A DNA stretch of 64,000 nt from Dipteronia dyeriana (Eukaryota > Streptophyta > Magnoliopsida > Sapindales > Sapindaceae), in contig CM065295.1 of assembly GCA_032871835.1 (NCBI GenBank), forward strand, positions 23,942,501 through 24,006,500. The letters run 5' to 3'. Under the pieces are notes generated by a model. The model was not told where the DNA came from, did not search any database, and saw nothing but the letters and a program-made list of their open reading frames with translations. Positions 24,633-35,963 of the stretch are shown piece after piece (within the stretch, counting starts at the first letter, position 1; every line of letters begins with the position of its first letter). The position numbers were made by a program, and so were the translations under genes.

Positions 24633-24962
24633 TATATCTTGTGTCAACTTTTCTCTATCCTTGTCTCTCTTATATTTGTATTTGTTACTTGAGTACTATA
24701 GATAGAACTTTATATGTAAGTTGACTTCCTTACTATTAAATTGTTGGTATATGCTTTATGTATTTTTGTTTGTATCACATTTTATGTGCTTATATATATT
24801 GATTAGTTAGCTTCAGTTAATATATATATATATATTGTGATACAAGTAATTTAGAGGGACAAACATTTGTTTGTTTCAAGGGAGTCGAAAAAGGTGTCTA
24901 ACTTATTTAACCCACCTCTAGGTTAGCCTTGAGCATTTAACCGTGTTTGTATTTTCAGTTAT

Positions 24963-25560
24963 TTTGTTCACCGCCTCCGTTTGGCCATTGGTCTGGGTGT
25001 GAGCTGACGTGGTATAATAGTTCTTTATCCCAGAGTCTTGACACATATTTCTGAAATTATCACTATCGAATTGAGTCCCGTTATCTGTGATTATAGTTTT
25101 GGAGATTCCAAACCGATAGATGATATTTTTCTTCCCAAAACTGGTGGTATTAACCTCGGTGATATGTACCAGTGCTTTCGCTTCAACCCACTTTATGAAG
25201 TAGTCAACGGCTACTATGGCATGCTTCGCTCCTCCTTTAGTTGCAGTGGGCATCAAGCAAATCAGATATATTCCTCACATGGCAAACGACCATGGTGATG
25301 TCAAACTTTTCAACTGCTCGGGTGGCTTTCGGATGTCATAGCTACTTTTTGACAACCTCTGAACTGACTTACAACACCTTGTGTATCTTTAAACAAAGTC
25401 GGCCAAAAAAAGCCCTGCCTGAGAGTCTTATGCGCCAAGAATTTTGGCACTTGAGTGATTCCCACAGACTCCTCTGTGAATACTTTCTAATATTTACCTA
25501 CCTCTGATCGGGTCCATGCATTTCTAAAGGGCTTTGGAGAACCCTTTTCTATATAGCTCT
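24963..25560 (-). pseudogene. Integrase, N-terminal and core part (element A pol)
   Basis: Minus-strand fragments in several frames give the zinc-binding region (near IHRGVCGNH), the core (AIVAVDYFIKWVEAKALVHI, then TDNGTQFDS) and SAHTQTNGQTEAVNKI. They stop where the LTR insertion begins. TDNGTQ keeps the second catalytic aspartate. Frameshifts make it nonfunctional. Confidence 0.8.
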
Positions 25561-25664
25561 CATTCTGCTATCGAATATCTTGTGGCTTTATATCTGAGAC
25601 GCTTCGCCTCAGCTATCTCTGTCGGGAGCACTCCATTCTCTAGGTATTCTCTGATCGGGGTCAT

Positions 25665-26190
25665 CTATGTAGCTTGTTCCTCTTCAATCAATTCTACCTC
25701 CGACGCTTCAGCTTGAATTTCGGTCTCGATACTTTGCTTTTGCAGGTGGGCGATCAGAACTGTTTTTGACCATACACTGGTGGCTAATGCCAATTTTGAC
25801 AGCGCCTCTGCTTTTTCATTTTTCTCCCTCGGGATATGGGCGATTCTGTATGCTTCTAACCTTTCGAGGAGTGTCTTGGTTATATTTAAATACGCAGCCA
25901 TGTTATTGGCTTGGTATTCATTCAGAACTTGATTGACCACCACCTGTGAGTCACTGAATATTTCCAACTCATCATCTCTCAGTGCAGTGCACACCCAAAG
26001 GCCTGCTAGAAGCGTCTTATATTATACCATATTGCTAGTGGCTTTGAAGTCAAATCGTAAGGCACATTCCACCTGGTCACCTTCTGGCGTGGATATAACT
26101 ATGCCTGCCCCGCTGCCGTGCGTGTTTGACGATCCATCTACATATAGTTTCCAAGCAAACAGATCGTTTTCTCTAAACATCCTGATCAGT
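25665..26190 (-). pseudogene. Second RNase H domain (element A pol)
   Basis: The minus strand reads the 'archaeal-like' RNase H found only in plant Tat elements: IFSDSQVVVNQVLNEYQA and AHIPREKNEKAEALSKLA in the 109-codon frame. VDGSS-type and NNMVEY-type parts lie upstream in broken frames. Here the SDSQ aspartate is kept, unlike in element B. The order after the first RNase H and before integrase is the Tat arrangement. Confidence 0.75.
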
Positions 26191-27271
26191 CAGTGAATTC
26201 AGCAACCAGATCTTTTACAACTTGCCCCTTGATCGCCGCTCTTGGTGAGTAAACTATGTCAAACTCATTTAGTTCCATTGCCCATTTATTCAGCCTTCCC
26301 GACACCTCGGGTTTTGATAAAATCTGTTTAAATGGACAGTCGGTATATACTTCAATTTTGTGAGCTTGAAAATACGATCTCAGCTTTCTCGCTGCTGGTA
26401 CCAGGGCCAAAGCCATTTGTTCAGCTGGAGAATAACTTGTTTCTGCAGGTAACAAAGCATTACTGGTGTAGTATACAGGTTTCTGCGTTCCCTCCTCCAA
26501 TATGACAAGTACTAACTTTGTCGCTACGTTTGTTATGGACAGGTAAAGGTAGAGCACTTTCCCTTCAAGTGGTTTAGATAATATCAGAGCTTTTGCCAAG
26601 TATTCTTTGATTTTTCTAAACGTCTGCACGCACTCATCATTCTATTATACCCTCTTTCCCTGCTTAATTGCTTTGAAAAAGGGTAGGCATTTGTCCATTG
26701 ATTTACTTATAAATCGACTCAGTGACGCCAAGCAACCCGTTAATCTTTGGATTTCCTTCAATGTTTTGGGATACCTCATTTCTTCCAAGGCTCTTATTTT
26801 CTCCGGGTTTACTTCGATCCCTCTTTGGTGAATATGAAATCCCAGGAACCTGCCTGATGGTACCCTGAATACGCACCTCTTTGGATTTAGCTTAATCCCA
26901 TATTTTAGTAGCACTTCGAACGTCTCCCTTAGGTCAGTCAGATGATCTCCGGACGTTACACTTTTGGTTAGCATATCGTCCACATATACCTCCATATTTC
27001 TACAAATTTGTTAAGCAAACATTTAATTTACCAGCCTTTGGTAAGTTGCCACGACGTTCTTTAACCCAAACGGCATGACCTTATAGCAATACAATCCCTA
27101 GTCAATTGTGAATGAGGTTTTTTCCTCATCTGGCTTGAATATTCTGATCTGGTTTGAATATTCTGATCTGGTTGTAACCTGAATAAGCGTCCATGAAACT
27201 TAACAGTTCATGACCGGCCGTTGCATCTACTAGCTGGTCAATCCGAGGTAAAAGGAAGCTGTCCTTCGGAC
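26186..27271 (-). pseudogene. Reverse transcriptase and first RNase H (element A pol)
   Basis: RT is entered at CPKDSFLLPRIDQLV (about 27270), runs through FMDAYSGYNQ and an intact VYVDDML catalytic box (about 26989), and continues as HQRGIEVNPEKI and QRLTGCLASLSRFI. RNase H follows (ALILSKPLEGKVLYLYLSIT, KPVYYTSNALLPAE, VYTDCPFKQILSKPE). A few stops and frameshifts separate these. The N-terminal third of RT is absent: the sequence changes abruptly at 27271 into element D. Confidence 0.85.
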
Positions 27272-27272
27272 A

Positions 27273-27545
27273 CCCCAAGAAGGATCTGGATGTAAGTACA
27301 TAGTTACCTGCCAGATCACGAGACTAGGATAGCCAAATGGCACTCCTGATGCCTTGATCTGGCTACCAACCCCAAGAAGGATCATGACGTAAGTGCATAG
27401 TTGCATGCCAGATCACGAGACCAATACAGCCAAATGGCCATCTTGTTGCCTTGGTCGAGCTACCACCCTTAAGAGGGATCTGGATCGTAAGTGCATAGTT
27501 GTCTATCCAGGTCAAGGTCGCATGGATACCGGATCACCCTGGTAT
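27273..27545 (+). repeat. About 97-bp tandem repeat, nearly three copies
   Basis: Units start at 27273, 27370 and about 27466 with CCCCAAGAAGGATC or a close variant, and each contains GTAAGTRCATAGTT and TGGCTACCA-like words. They lie in the interval between pol and the antisense gene, where Tat elements are known to carry variable tandem repeats. Confidence 0.75.
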
Positions 27546-28679
27546 AGGGATGATTGGTGCCTTGATGAATGAATTCGACCGGATATCTCGCCTAAGTACC
27601 GAAATTCCAAAGATAGGGTTGCTTGGTTCCTTGATTCTCCCAGAAAGGATAATTAGTGTTAATAAGGTCCCAGAGATCAATTTGACTAAGTACCTCGGTG
27701 ACCTAGTACGAGTCACTTATCTCGCCAACTTTCTTTATCTGTTTCTAAGCTTTCTTGTGTTATCAAAATTCACTTGAGTAAGACATAAACAGGGGACTTG
27801 ATACAAGGATGTTAGATACCTCAATCGCGGTATCATCTAAGTATAAGGGTACCACACATATAAGGATCCCTGATACCTAGGCTCTTATAACAAATGTTTT
27901 CGCCAAAGTAAAGAGGATCTTGATACAATAACGATTTGTGCCACAACCACGACATTATCTTGGTACCGGGGAACCATGTTCCTGGGAATCCTAGGTACCA
28001 AGATTCGTTGGCTTATATTTTTACCTAAGTACTAGAGCCCTCCAGATAAGGATGCTTGTTACCATGACTTTCTAGAAAGGATGATGGATATTGATGATGA
28101 GCTTCAGGAAAATTTTCTGACTAATTACCATGGTAGTCTGGTACCAATTACCTGGTGTGCTTGATTTCTTGTACTTGATAGATTTTAAGCCTTCTTTATA
28201 TTACAAAAAATTGTTAAGTCAGGTGTATGCAAGGGACTGATATCTAGATCAAGCTTGTGATAGATGTAGAGTTATGCAGATTCAACCAAGAAAGGGATCA
28301 GCTAGATACAAATATAAAGAAAAAGAAAAAGAAAGTTTCATTCATCAAACTAGGGAGCCCATCCCCAAGTTCCGGGCTATATGCTTGTAAAAGAAAAAAG
28401 GAATGACATGACTGATTTTTCTGATTAAGTAAGGTGCTATTTTCAAGCAACATACAAAGTGAAAGAATACTACTGGATAATGCACTGGCTTCCTCTTAGT
28501 TTCCCTCTCCTTTTGCTCCTTCTTCATCATCCTGCTCATCTACCTCTACTTATGCAGCATCAGTTGGGACCAGGACTTGAGCTAGATCGGTATGAAAGTC
28601 CATCGCGATATCCTACTCAGCTCGATCCACCATTTCCATGGTATCAGGCCGATTCTTTACCACTTTCTTGGAAGAAAGG
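27546..28679. other. Noncoding, GGTACC-rich interval of element D
   Basis: No gene. Words such as GTACCTCGG, GGTACCAAG and TGATACC recur, and related words recur in D's LTR. Confidence 0.5.
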
Positions 28680-30584
28680 GTGATCTTCCACCATCTCAGT
28701 AGAACCAAAAGTAGGCAAGACAGGGCTCCTTCTTTAGCCTAGGTCGTAGCATCGTCAAGGGACTTCAAGGTGGGATCTGCTCCAGTAGCCTCAATACTTG
28801 GAAGAATAGAGGAAATGGGTCACTGGTCTTCATCATTATCCTCCACGCCCTCAACTCCAGCAGCCTGAAAGGTGCCAGCCTCATTAGAAGCAGGGGCAAC
28901 CATCATCTTGGCCTTTTCCATTATCTCCCCTCTGTTCTAGTTCTCGATGGAGCTCAAATCAAATGGAGGAGGGAGGGTTTTTGCTAACTGGAAAACAACA
29001 TAGAAATAGCCGTCTCTGAAGGAGGCATCCACCTCGGCCTCCAAACTGGCAACTTACGCAAGCAGAGATTGGTTCTCCCTTTCCAGTTCTTTACCCTTCC
29101 CCCTCTAGACATCCCCCTCCAAGGCACGGCACTTTGACCTAAGAGTTTCCTAGTCGTAGGCACACTTCCACCGCTCCAAATCATATCAAACCTCATTCAG
29201 AGTTTTCCCAGTTTTGTCATGGTCATGGTTCAGATTCTACAAGATACTGTGTGATTGAGCGAGATCCTTTCAGGCTACTCCAAGCTAGGCCCCAGCAATT
29301 TCAATATGCCCCATAAGAGAGATAACCTAATGACTCATTAAGACATTGAATTTAAAAGTCTATAGGTTACAACATGTATGTTAGGTACCTTCTATATATC
29401 AAGCATGCATATATGAAAGAAGGTGGAAGCAATGAGTTTTACCTCGGTTAAGAAGGCAGAACCCTTAGTAATCAAAATTTCCACCGGTATGGAGGTCATG
29501 GATCTTAGCCCCCCACCTAGGTAGGAAGCTGCAAACCGATCCATAACCTCATCTTAGCCACTAATCATTGGTCGGGATCATGTTTGTTCTCGATGAGCAA
29601 CGGCGGCAGTGGTCACAACAAGATCAATCCTCTCATCTGCTCTGGTAGGGGTTATGGCAGGTGGGGGAGTGGGAACAGTAGTAGAAAGGGGAATAGCAAC
29701 AACAGCAGAAAAGGCTCCCTTTCTCCTAGTTGGGCTTGCCATTGAAACAGGTCGGAACCTCAAACTCTGTCCCTCGATATGAACCGAACTATCCCAATCG
29801 CCACCAACCACGACCCACTTCTCCTTCCAACAAGTATCCTTCTTGGTAGCCCTCGGAACCATAAAATTTAGGTTATTTTTCACCCGGGTATAAAATTGCC
29901 TTCTTGGACCAGATGAGTTGACAATGATCTGGAAGACGTACTTCAACCCGTCCGATCATGGTTCCTTGTTAAGTTTATCTTTCTCGTATTGCTTCTTCTA
30001 CACCACGAGAAATCCAACCAGCCTTCAAAACCCCAAGGTCAATTGAAAGGGAGCAAGTTGCAAAGCGTGGAACGCCCTACGAAGGGTAGGATGGAAAGGT
30101 AGCCTGACTCCACTATTAAATTCAGTAACGTGAATTGAAAACTCATCTGGAGAAGGGGTGTACACATTGTAGCCCCAGTGTGGGATAGTGATTATGATGA
30201 TGTCAGGAATCAAGAACTTTGTCCTTAGACGTTGGATTGAGTCGGTCGTAATGGTAGAATTAGGAATGACATGAAAGTTATATGAAAGAGTAAGTGCCTC
30301 ACCTGGTAAGCTCAAATCAACTCCGGCTAGGTCTCCACCAGTCATGGCCTCGCCTGACACCTCGCCCGAGTCCTCCTCGATTATTTCAACTAAACTGTCA
30401 GGATTGTTTGAGAATCAAATTCCAATAGCGACATTTCGATTATTTCGGTTAGAGCGGCAACGCTAGAGTTGAGGGGTTTTGCTTCCACCACTATCCTCTT
30501 TGCAAATTCTTTTCCCATGAGCCAGACTGGTGGAATCACCCTCCACGATTCTATCAACACTATCCTTGTCTGAAGTAGACATGG
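28680..30584 (-). pseudogene. Antisense additional gene of element D (broken)
   Basis: On the minus strand a frame starts MSTSDKDSVDRIVEGD, then the gypsy-type transposon domain: PHWGYNVYTPSPDEFSIHV and LPFHPTLRRAFHALQLAPF (30360-30025), and WKEKWVVVGGDW in the next frame (29946-29578). A likely intron lies at 29327-29442 (donor GTAAAACTC, acceptor CATTAG). A helical, charged stretch with several stops follows (29326-28990). It is clearly homologous in design to the genes in A, B and C but much diverged, so D belongs to a separate Tat family. Confidence 0.65.
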
Positions 30585-30973
30585 TAATAATAGCAGAATA
30601 AACAGAAGATTGAATGAAGAAGACGAAGAAGGCAGAAAACAGTTTAAGGAATTTGAATTTTAAAAAAGAAGAATTTTGAGGCATGAAGATACGAAGAGGG
30701 TCACTTTTTAAAATAAAGGGAATGGAATAGTAACCAGTGACGGGAGTGTGATCTGGGATGAGAGATTTTTGACCAACAGAAAAGGCAATCTCGAGATACG
30801 CACGACGTCAAGACCTTTTCTCAAAATAGGTGAATGAACCCTAGCTCGACACGTAAACCACACATTTAATGTGAAGATTTCCTCCCAGATTTTGGTAACA
30901 AGATAAAAATGGAAAATTCCTCAAGCGTTGAAAGAAGCCTAGCTCCAACCCCAACTAGTCACCGGTGTCCAAG

Positions 30974-30986
30974 TCAAGGGAGGACT
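30974..30986 (+). other. Polypurine tract of element D
   Basis: TCAAGGGAGGACT directly precedes the LTR start TGTTAATAGCC. Confidence 0.55.
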
Positions 30987-30988
30987 TC

Positions 30989-32041
30989 TGTTAATAGCCA
31001 TTTTTTATAGAAGATCAAAGAGAAATTTTTTACATGTCTTTACCTGGCAGGATGTACCTCCTGATATTGGATAAGGTCCTCCTGCTACGACCTACCTCGA
31101 GATACCGAATCTTACGCCACCTAAGTACCTCGACATCACTATCTGGAAGAGAATCAACATTCACATCTCCAGAAACTACCAGGTACCAAGACAAGCTAAT
31201 ATCGCGGTACCTCCTGCTTAACACCTTGGTACTAGGGTGTCTACCTGTGGCCCAAGTACCTCAATGTTGTCTCGCCACCCCTCCAAGGTACGTATCTTGC
31301 TCATCTAGCAAGAAGAAATTTAGCCAAAAAGCTCCAGCACAATCTGTCAAGCACCACGCCACTAGACTAGTACCTCGAGGTACCTCGCCGTTAGTACGTA
31401 AAATCTGAATTCTTCTCCAAGCTACATAGAATAAAAGGTTGACCTAAAGCCATTAAAACACCATAAAAGAGACTACACAAATCATCTGTATCGCCATTCA
31501 TCCATATTTAAACTTAAATGGAAACGTGACGTAATCAACGGAAGCAATTCCTGCGTGATTTGATTCCCTCCATCAACGCAAATCACTTCTGGTAACACGG
31601 GCAATCAATTGGTCTAAATTACTGAGATTTGATTGATAAATGGGGAGAAGTTAAAAGGGAAGGTCAGGATCCATGCAAGGCATTGAAAATCGAAATCCTA
31701 AAGTCCCGAAAGGCATACCGGAGATTTCGAACTGAGTTCTCAGTTCTGCACCCATAATTGAGTAAGAATATTGTCATTGTTAAAGGTATTTTCTACTTAT
31801 CGACACACGAATTCACCATATCCATCGGTGTTTGTGAGTGGGAGAGATAGAGAGAAAATTCAATGAGATTATTATCCTTACCACGACCATTGTATCCCTT
31901 TGTGTAATCATATTATTCGAATGTTCAATAATACAGCCCCTTATTAACATTCACGTTGCTCCTTTCCTCTTTCTCTTATCTCTCTCAAATCTCCTAGGTA
32001 CGAGGTACCTACCCTAACCGAGATCGACCGTGTAGCGATCA
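30989..32041 (+). repeat. 3' LTR of element D
   Basis: About 1.05 kb from TGTTAATAGCC to AGCGATCA. Its first 400 bp are GC-richer and full of TACCTCG/GGTACC words. The last part, with CAATAATACAGCCCC and CCCTAACCGAGATCGACC, looks like the R-U5 end of a plant Gypsy LTR. The right end is inferred from the TG/CA rule; no target duplication can be checked because the left half of the element is missing. Confidence 0.55.
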
Positions 32042-32941
32042 TGATGGTGTTAATTAGAATTCCTCATCTAAAGCGAATTTCCAGTTCACAATTATAGTTC
32101 GCTTTGATGACTTTTTGGATTAGATAATTAAGGCGATTATTTAATAATTCGGTTCTTCTTTGTTGTTCTTCATTGATTGAGAGAGTAAACTTTGTGGTGA
32201 AATTCTGTCTCATGAATTAATGTATAGTCAGATATATGAACCTGCCAAGCCTATATATGTTTACATATAATAATAATTCTACTAGTCGTTGAATGATTCA
32301 AAAGCTTAGCAGGCCCCTCCTATATATCAAAAGTGGATTCCTTGATCCCACAAAAAAAAAAAAAAAAAAAGTGAAAAGAGAGACAACCAGTAGCAAAATA
32401 GCTTGCACACCAGCTGCCTGAATGATTTTCTGATCATTAAGACCTTTTTCTGGGAAATGTTTGTATCGTGCACTGACAATTTTGCTCTCTCAAACTTTCA
32501 ATACACAATTCTCACACACCCACTCAACCAACATTTTCTTGGTCTCCACACTCACACGTGCACACAGATTCTTGACCATTGCCCACTTCAATTCTACTGT
32601 TAATTAGTGTTCATATATAACTTAAATGCCTCAAAAACACATTAATGCAACATCTTTTTCACTATAAAGACTTGAAGAATACTAAAACAATAACAAACAA
32701 GTTAGTATTGGATTTCAACTTTCTTGATACAGTTAAACCAAGCTTCTTTGATCATATATGTGTATATATCTAATATGATCTCCAAAACCAAGCAAATATA
32801 AATTTTTTATTACTTTTGAAATACTACTTACTTCAAAACCCTGAAAGGGTCAAAAAAATTGGGACTTGGCAGTCCAAACAAAAGAAGAAGGAAAAATATA
32901 TATATATATGTGATGAATATTGTATTTTTTTTGCTCCCTCC
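32042..32941. other. Noncoding interval with a poly-A run
   Basis: No gene recognised. It holds a 19-base A run at 32352-32370 and small TA repeats. Its right part is probably the 3' untranslated region of the host gene to the right. Confidence 0.5.
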
Positions 32942-33583
32942 CTAATTGCCCTTACCTTGAGATGGAATGCCAGTGAAGGAAAGCCTTCCAAAACCTAAAT
33001 GACCAACCTGATACAACTCCAACCACACTTTCTCTGCCTCATCAAACCTTGCACTACTACTCCTACTCATTTCCTGATCTTCTACTTCTTCATCATCAAT
33101 GATCAACCCAGATGAAGATGATACAATTTCTACAATACCCTTGTCTGCCTTTCCCTTATTCCTCAAATTCTCATGATCTCTCTCCACCACAAACCCATGA
33201 TGATCATGACCTTCTACTTTGTTACATTTTCTCTTCACTTTATCTTTGTTTTTCCCTAGACCCAAACACCTTTTCCCCACCTTGTAGGGGATCTTGACAA
33301 AAACAAGAGCAAGAATGTTTAACACAGCACAAGGACAGCAACAGAGGGCCACACAATCAGCTATTAACCCGGCAGTGCATGATCTGCAATACTTGCCTGA
33401 ACACTCTATCAAATCACCACCACCACCATTATGATGATCATCAACGGCGTACCTGATTCTGCAGCTCTTCTTCCTTGTGGTGGGTCCTCCCTTTGCGGCC
33501 TTATTATTATTATCATCACCGGTACTAGTACGACTCCACTGATCATCTTTACGTGAAACTCGAGGCGACTTGTCCTCCTCCAT
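32942..33583 (-). CDS. Cysteine-rich conserved plant protein, 213 aa
   Basis: An uninterrupted frame and the only clear host gene here. The start chosen (MEEDKSPRVS) drops eight upstream in-frame residues, MKLINIQE, which lie close to a likely 3' splice site at about 33625 (TTTCTTGCAG on the minus strand), so the 5' end may include an upstream exon. Residues 61-106 form the conserved core: CSGKYCRSC, then a hydrophobic, cysteine-packed segment (AGLIADCVALCCCPCAVLNI, LALVFVKIPY) and a basic KVGKRC. This could be membrane-associated or S-acylated. The N-terminus is polar with Asn and Gly runs. The C-terminus has an acidic and a serine patch, then DEAEKVWLELYQVGHLGFGRL. I recognise this as a plant-wide uncharacterised family but cannot give a function. 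Confidence 0.8.
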   Translation of the reverse strand: MEEDKSPRVSRKDDQWSRTSTGDDNNNKAAKGGPTTRKKSCRIRYAVDDHHNGGGGDLIECSGKYCRSCTAGLIADCVALCCCPCAVLNILALVFVKIPYKVGKRCLGLGKNKDKVKRKCNKVEGHDHHGFVVERDHENLRNKGKADKGIVEIVSSSSGLIIDDEEVEDQEMSRSSSARFDEAEKVWLELYQVGHLGFGRLSFTGIPSQGKGN

Positions 33584-33684
33584 TTCTTGAATATTGATCA
33601 GTTTCAAGACCCCCCCTGCAAGAAAGCTTTTTGATCAAACTCTCTCCTTTTTAATTTTTCTCCTCTCTCTGTACCTCTGCTGAT

Positions 33685-33700
33685 CACTATAAAGTATAAT
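33685..33700 (-). promoter_or_regulatory. Possible TATA region of the cysteine-rich gene
   Basis: The minus strand reads ATTATACTTTATAGTG about 100 bp upstream of the start, followed by a GA-rich leader. The position is plausible, but the box is not canonical. Confidence 0.3.
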
Positions 33701-33858
33701 CTACTCAGCATTTGTTGGTGCTAAAATATAAACCAAAAATTTATCTTTTTTTTCCGAGGCTTTAATGTGATACACTGATACGTATAGGAAATTGAGTTTT
33801 TCATGCATTTATCCTAGTAATTTCCTCACTCGCTTCAGTAACAAGTGCTTTACACATA

Positions 33859-34436
33859 CAGATGCACATTTTTTTCCGGGGTCCCAATTTCCCGCTTCCC
33901 CATCCCTATTTGGAGATTTTCTTTTGGGGAAAAATGGGGAAATGGGGGGATGAAATTCATCCCCAAATTAACCCCATCCCCATTTCCCCATTTTTCCCAC
34001 AATTATATTGAAATGGGGATGAGGATGAGATCCCCCACCCCCATTTCCCTATTTTCCCCAAACATATATAAATATAATTTTAATATATATTATTAATTAT
34101 AATATATATTTGTATTTGTAATATATTAATGGGTTTTATTTTGTATTTCTAATGGAATGTTTGTTTTTTTTAGTTAAATTTGTAATTTTTAGTTAAATGG
34201 CGAAATGGAAAAACGGAAAAAACGAAAAAACGGAGAAATACGAAAAAAAAAAAAGGGAGAAAATAGGGAAATGGGGATGGGGATGGATATACCTCCCCCA
34301 AAATTCCTCATCCCCATTTTCCCCAAATGGGGAAATGGGGAGGGATGGGGAAAGGGTATAGGAAGTGGGGATGGGGATGGGGGGACCTATATCCATCCCC
34401 ATTCTCCAAATATGCATCCCTATTTACACACCCCTA
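33859..34436. repeat. hAT-like non-autonomous repeat, GGGGAT-rich ends
   Basis: CCCCATCCC/GGGGATGGGG words crowd both ends (33880-34060 and 34255-34410) around an AT-rich core. The right end, read inward, is TAGGGGTGTGTAAATAGGG, resembling other hAT-like ends in this window. The left end is degraded and no target duplication was found. Confidence 0.4.
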
Positions 34437-35286
34437 TAGTGTCGACACTTGGTTAATTTCTTCTTCAAGTGATTAAAGTTCCATGAATTTCAATAATATC
34501 ATAATTATCCATCTAATTAACTCGACTTTAAATAATATTGTGACATAAAATCACTATTAATAATATAATTTTTGTTAATTATTTAAGTGTTTTGTTATTG
34601 TGTTTAGCTAATTTGAAAGAGTGTTTTTGGATTTGGAATTGGGAGGCGCGGAGAGAGGCAATTTTGTGATGTGAACTAGACCTCACTGTTCTAACAGGTG
34701 ACAACAAAGGGAAGGGTTTTTCTTTTTTAAATCATAAAAATGCTCTTCATTTCAATAAAATATATATAATAAATTTGATAAGTGAAAATATGTAAATCTA
34801 ATGGTTCACATCCAAGGCAACGATAAATTTATATCAGTAATTACTGATTAAAATAAAATTTATATATATATTCATGAATGAGAAGGGGCAAAAGAGTAAA
34901 ATCGAGTGGCCTTCAAAGAGACGGAGCTTGAAAATGGAAGGTGAGTGAGACCAGACCAGAAACCAGACAGTATAATGTAAATGCAATACAAACTTACCCT
35001 TGAATGGTATTTGGTGAATAATATCTTGTCTTCATGTCTCTTACTTAATTTAGCTTTGCAACAATTCTAAACCTGACCTATCAACTGACACACCACTGAA
35101 TTGTCGTGGAATCACATCACCTTTTAATTTTTTTTTCCATTGATTAATTTAAACACCATGCATGTTTGACGATAGCCAATCCCCACCTTTGCAAGTGTTT
35201 TAGCTATACAAAGATCATGTGAGGGGACCAGTGGATATGCAAATTCAAATTTGTGAATTTACACTTGAATTATTTATTTATATATA
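34437..35286. other. Noncoding AT-rich interval
   Basis: No gene, repeat array or transposon end that I can support. Confidence 0.5.
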
Positions 35287-35963
35287 TAGTGTAAAACCCG
35301 TCAAACCGATCAAATCCAACTGACTCAACTTTATGGGTTGATTTGGTTTCCAATATAAAAAAATTGTTAATCGGTTTGTCATTTAACAAATTAATCAAAT
35401 TCATGCAATACAAACCGATCCATATATCCAATAAAAGTCAAATCCATATTTTTCGGGGTTTTATAACTTTTATTTATATTTATTTACTTCTCATGTAAAT
35501 AAGTTTTTTTTCTCTTCTCATTTTTTTATATCAACCATTTGGTATTATACAACTCCCTATTCTTTTATATTTAAGAAATAAAATATAACTAATCTTCTCT
35601 TTCGATACATTTTAGAATATGAGTTTTATTATGTTTTATTTTTTATTTTTTGTTGTTAAGATATTTGTTAGTGTTAATTTGTTAATTATATAATATTTGT
35701 TAATTTTAAAAATAATTAAATAACATCTATATTTAATATTTTTATTTTTAAATATTTTTTTATAATTATACAAAAATGATCTATAGGTTCAAACCTAAAT
35801 CGATAAATCTACCCAAACAAACCCAACTTTTTTTGGTTTGGTTTGAATCGGTTTGACAAATCACATTCGTCTGGTTTATGTTGAAATATAGTCGAATTGA
35901 TACATATTGGTTTGGTTTGACATTAAACTTCAACTCAAACCAAACCGAAAATACACACCCCGC
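35287..35963. repeat. Possible hAT-like repeat with GGTTTGG-rich ends
   Basis: Both ends carry AAACCGA/GGTTTGG words around an AT-rich core. The right end reads GGGGTGTGTATTTTCGG inward and the left end TAGTGTAAAACCCG. No target duplication was found. Confidence 0.35.

Larger units (their letters stand above)
19592..24957 (+). mobile_element. Outer solo LTR interrupted by a same-family solo LTR
   Basis: The outer LTR is 19592-19741 plus 22557-24957. It starts TGTTAGGTTTTAG, ends GTATTTTCA, and is flanked by attat (19587-19591) and gttat (24958-24962), a one-mismatch duplication of the integrase target. No gag, pol, primer site or polypurine tract is inside. The interrupted integrase reads VNKI then IEHT across the insertion. 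Confidence 0.85.
11177..27271 (-). mobile_element. Ty3/Gypsy Tat-like element A, 5' half missing
   Basis: Sense is minus. From the left: 3' LTR, polypurine tract, an additional gene in antisense, then pol reading inward from the right (integrase, two RNase H domains, RT). It stops inside RT at 27271; gag, protease, primer site and 5' LTR are gone. Two later LTR insertions, at 14593-17024 and 19592-24957, account for about 7.8 kb of its length. The possible left target site is aagtg (11172-11176), which cannot be paired. Confidence 0.75.
27272..32041 (+). mobile_element. Tat-like element D, 3' half only
   Basis: Sense is plus: tandem-repeat region, antisense gene (on minus), polypurine tract and 3' LTR in order. 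All of gag-pol is missing, and the left border is the junction with element A. D and A face opposite ways, so the junction is a rearrangement or an insertion followed by deletion, not a simple tandem. Confidence 0.65.

Noticed and set aside
19592..24957. A complete 5.4-kb LTR element with two LTRs and a short internal region
   Set aside because: The second LTR lacks exactly the 150-bp head found at the left end and aggat flanks the middle LTR, so nested solo LTRs explain it better; there is no primer site or polypurine tract between them.
27534..27777. Overlapping plus and minus frames of 60-92 codons
   Set aside because: Shadow frames in the tandem-repeat and GGTACC-rich interval of element D, with no homology signal.
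31034..31408. 124-codon plus-strand frame
   Set aside because: Lies in the GC-richer U3 part of element D's LTR, built of repeated TACCTCG words; another frame is open on the opposite strand.
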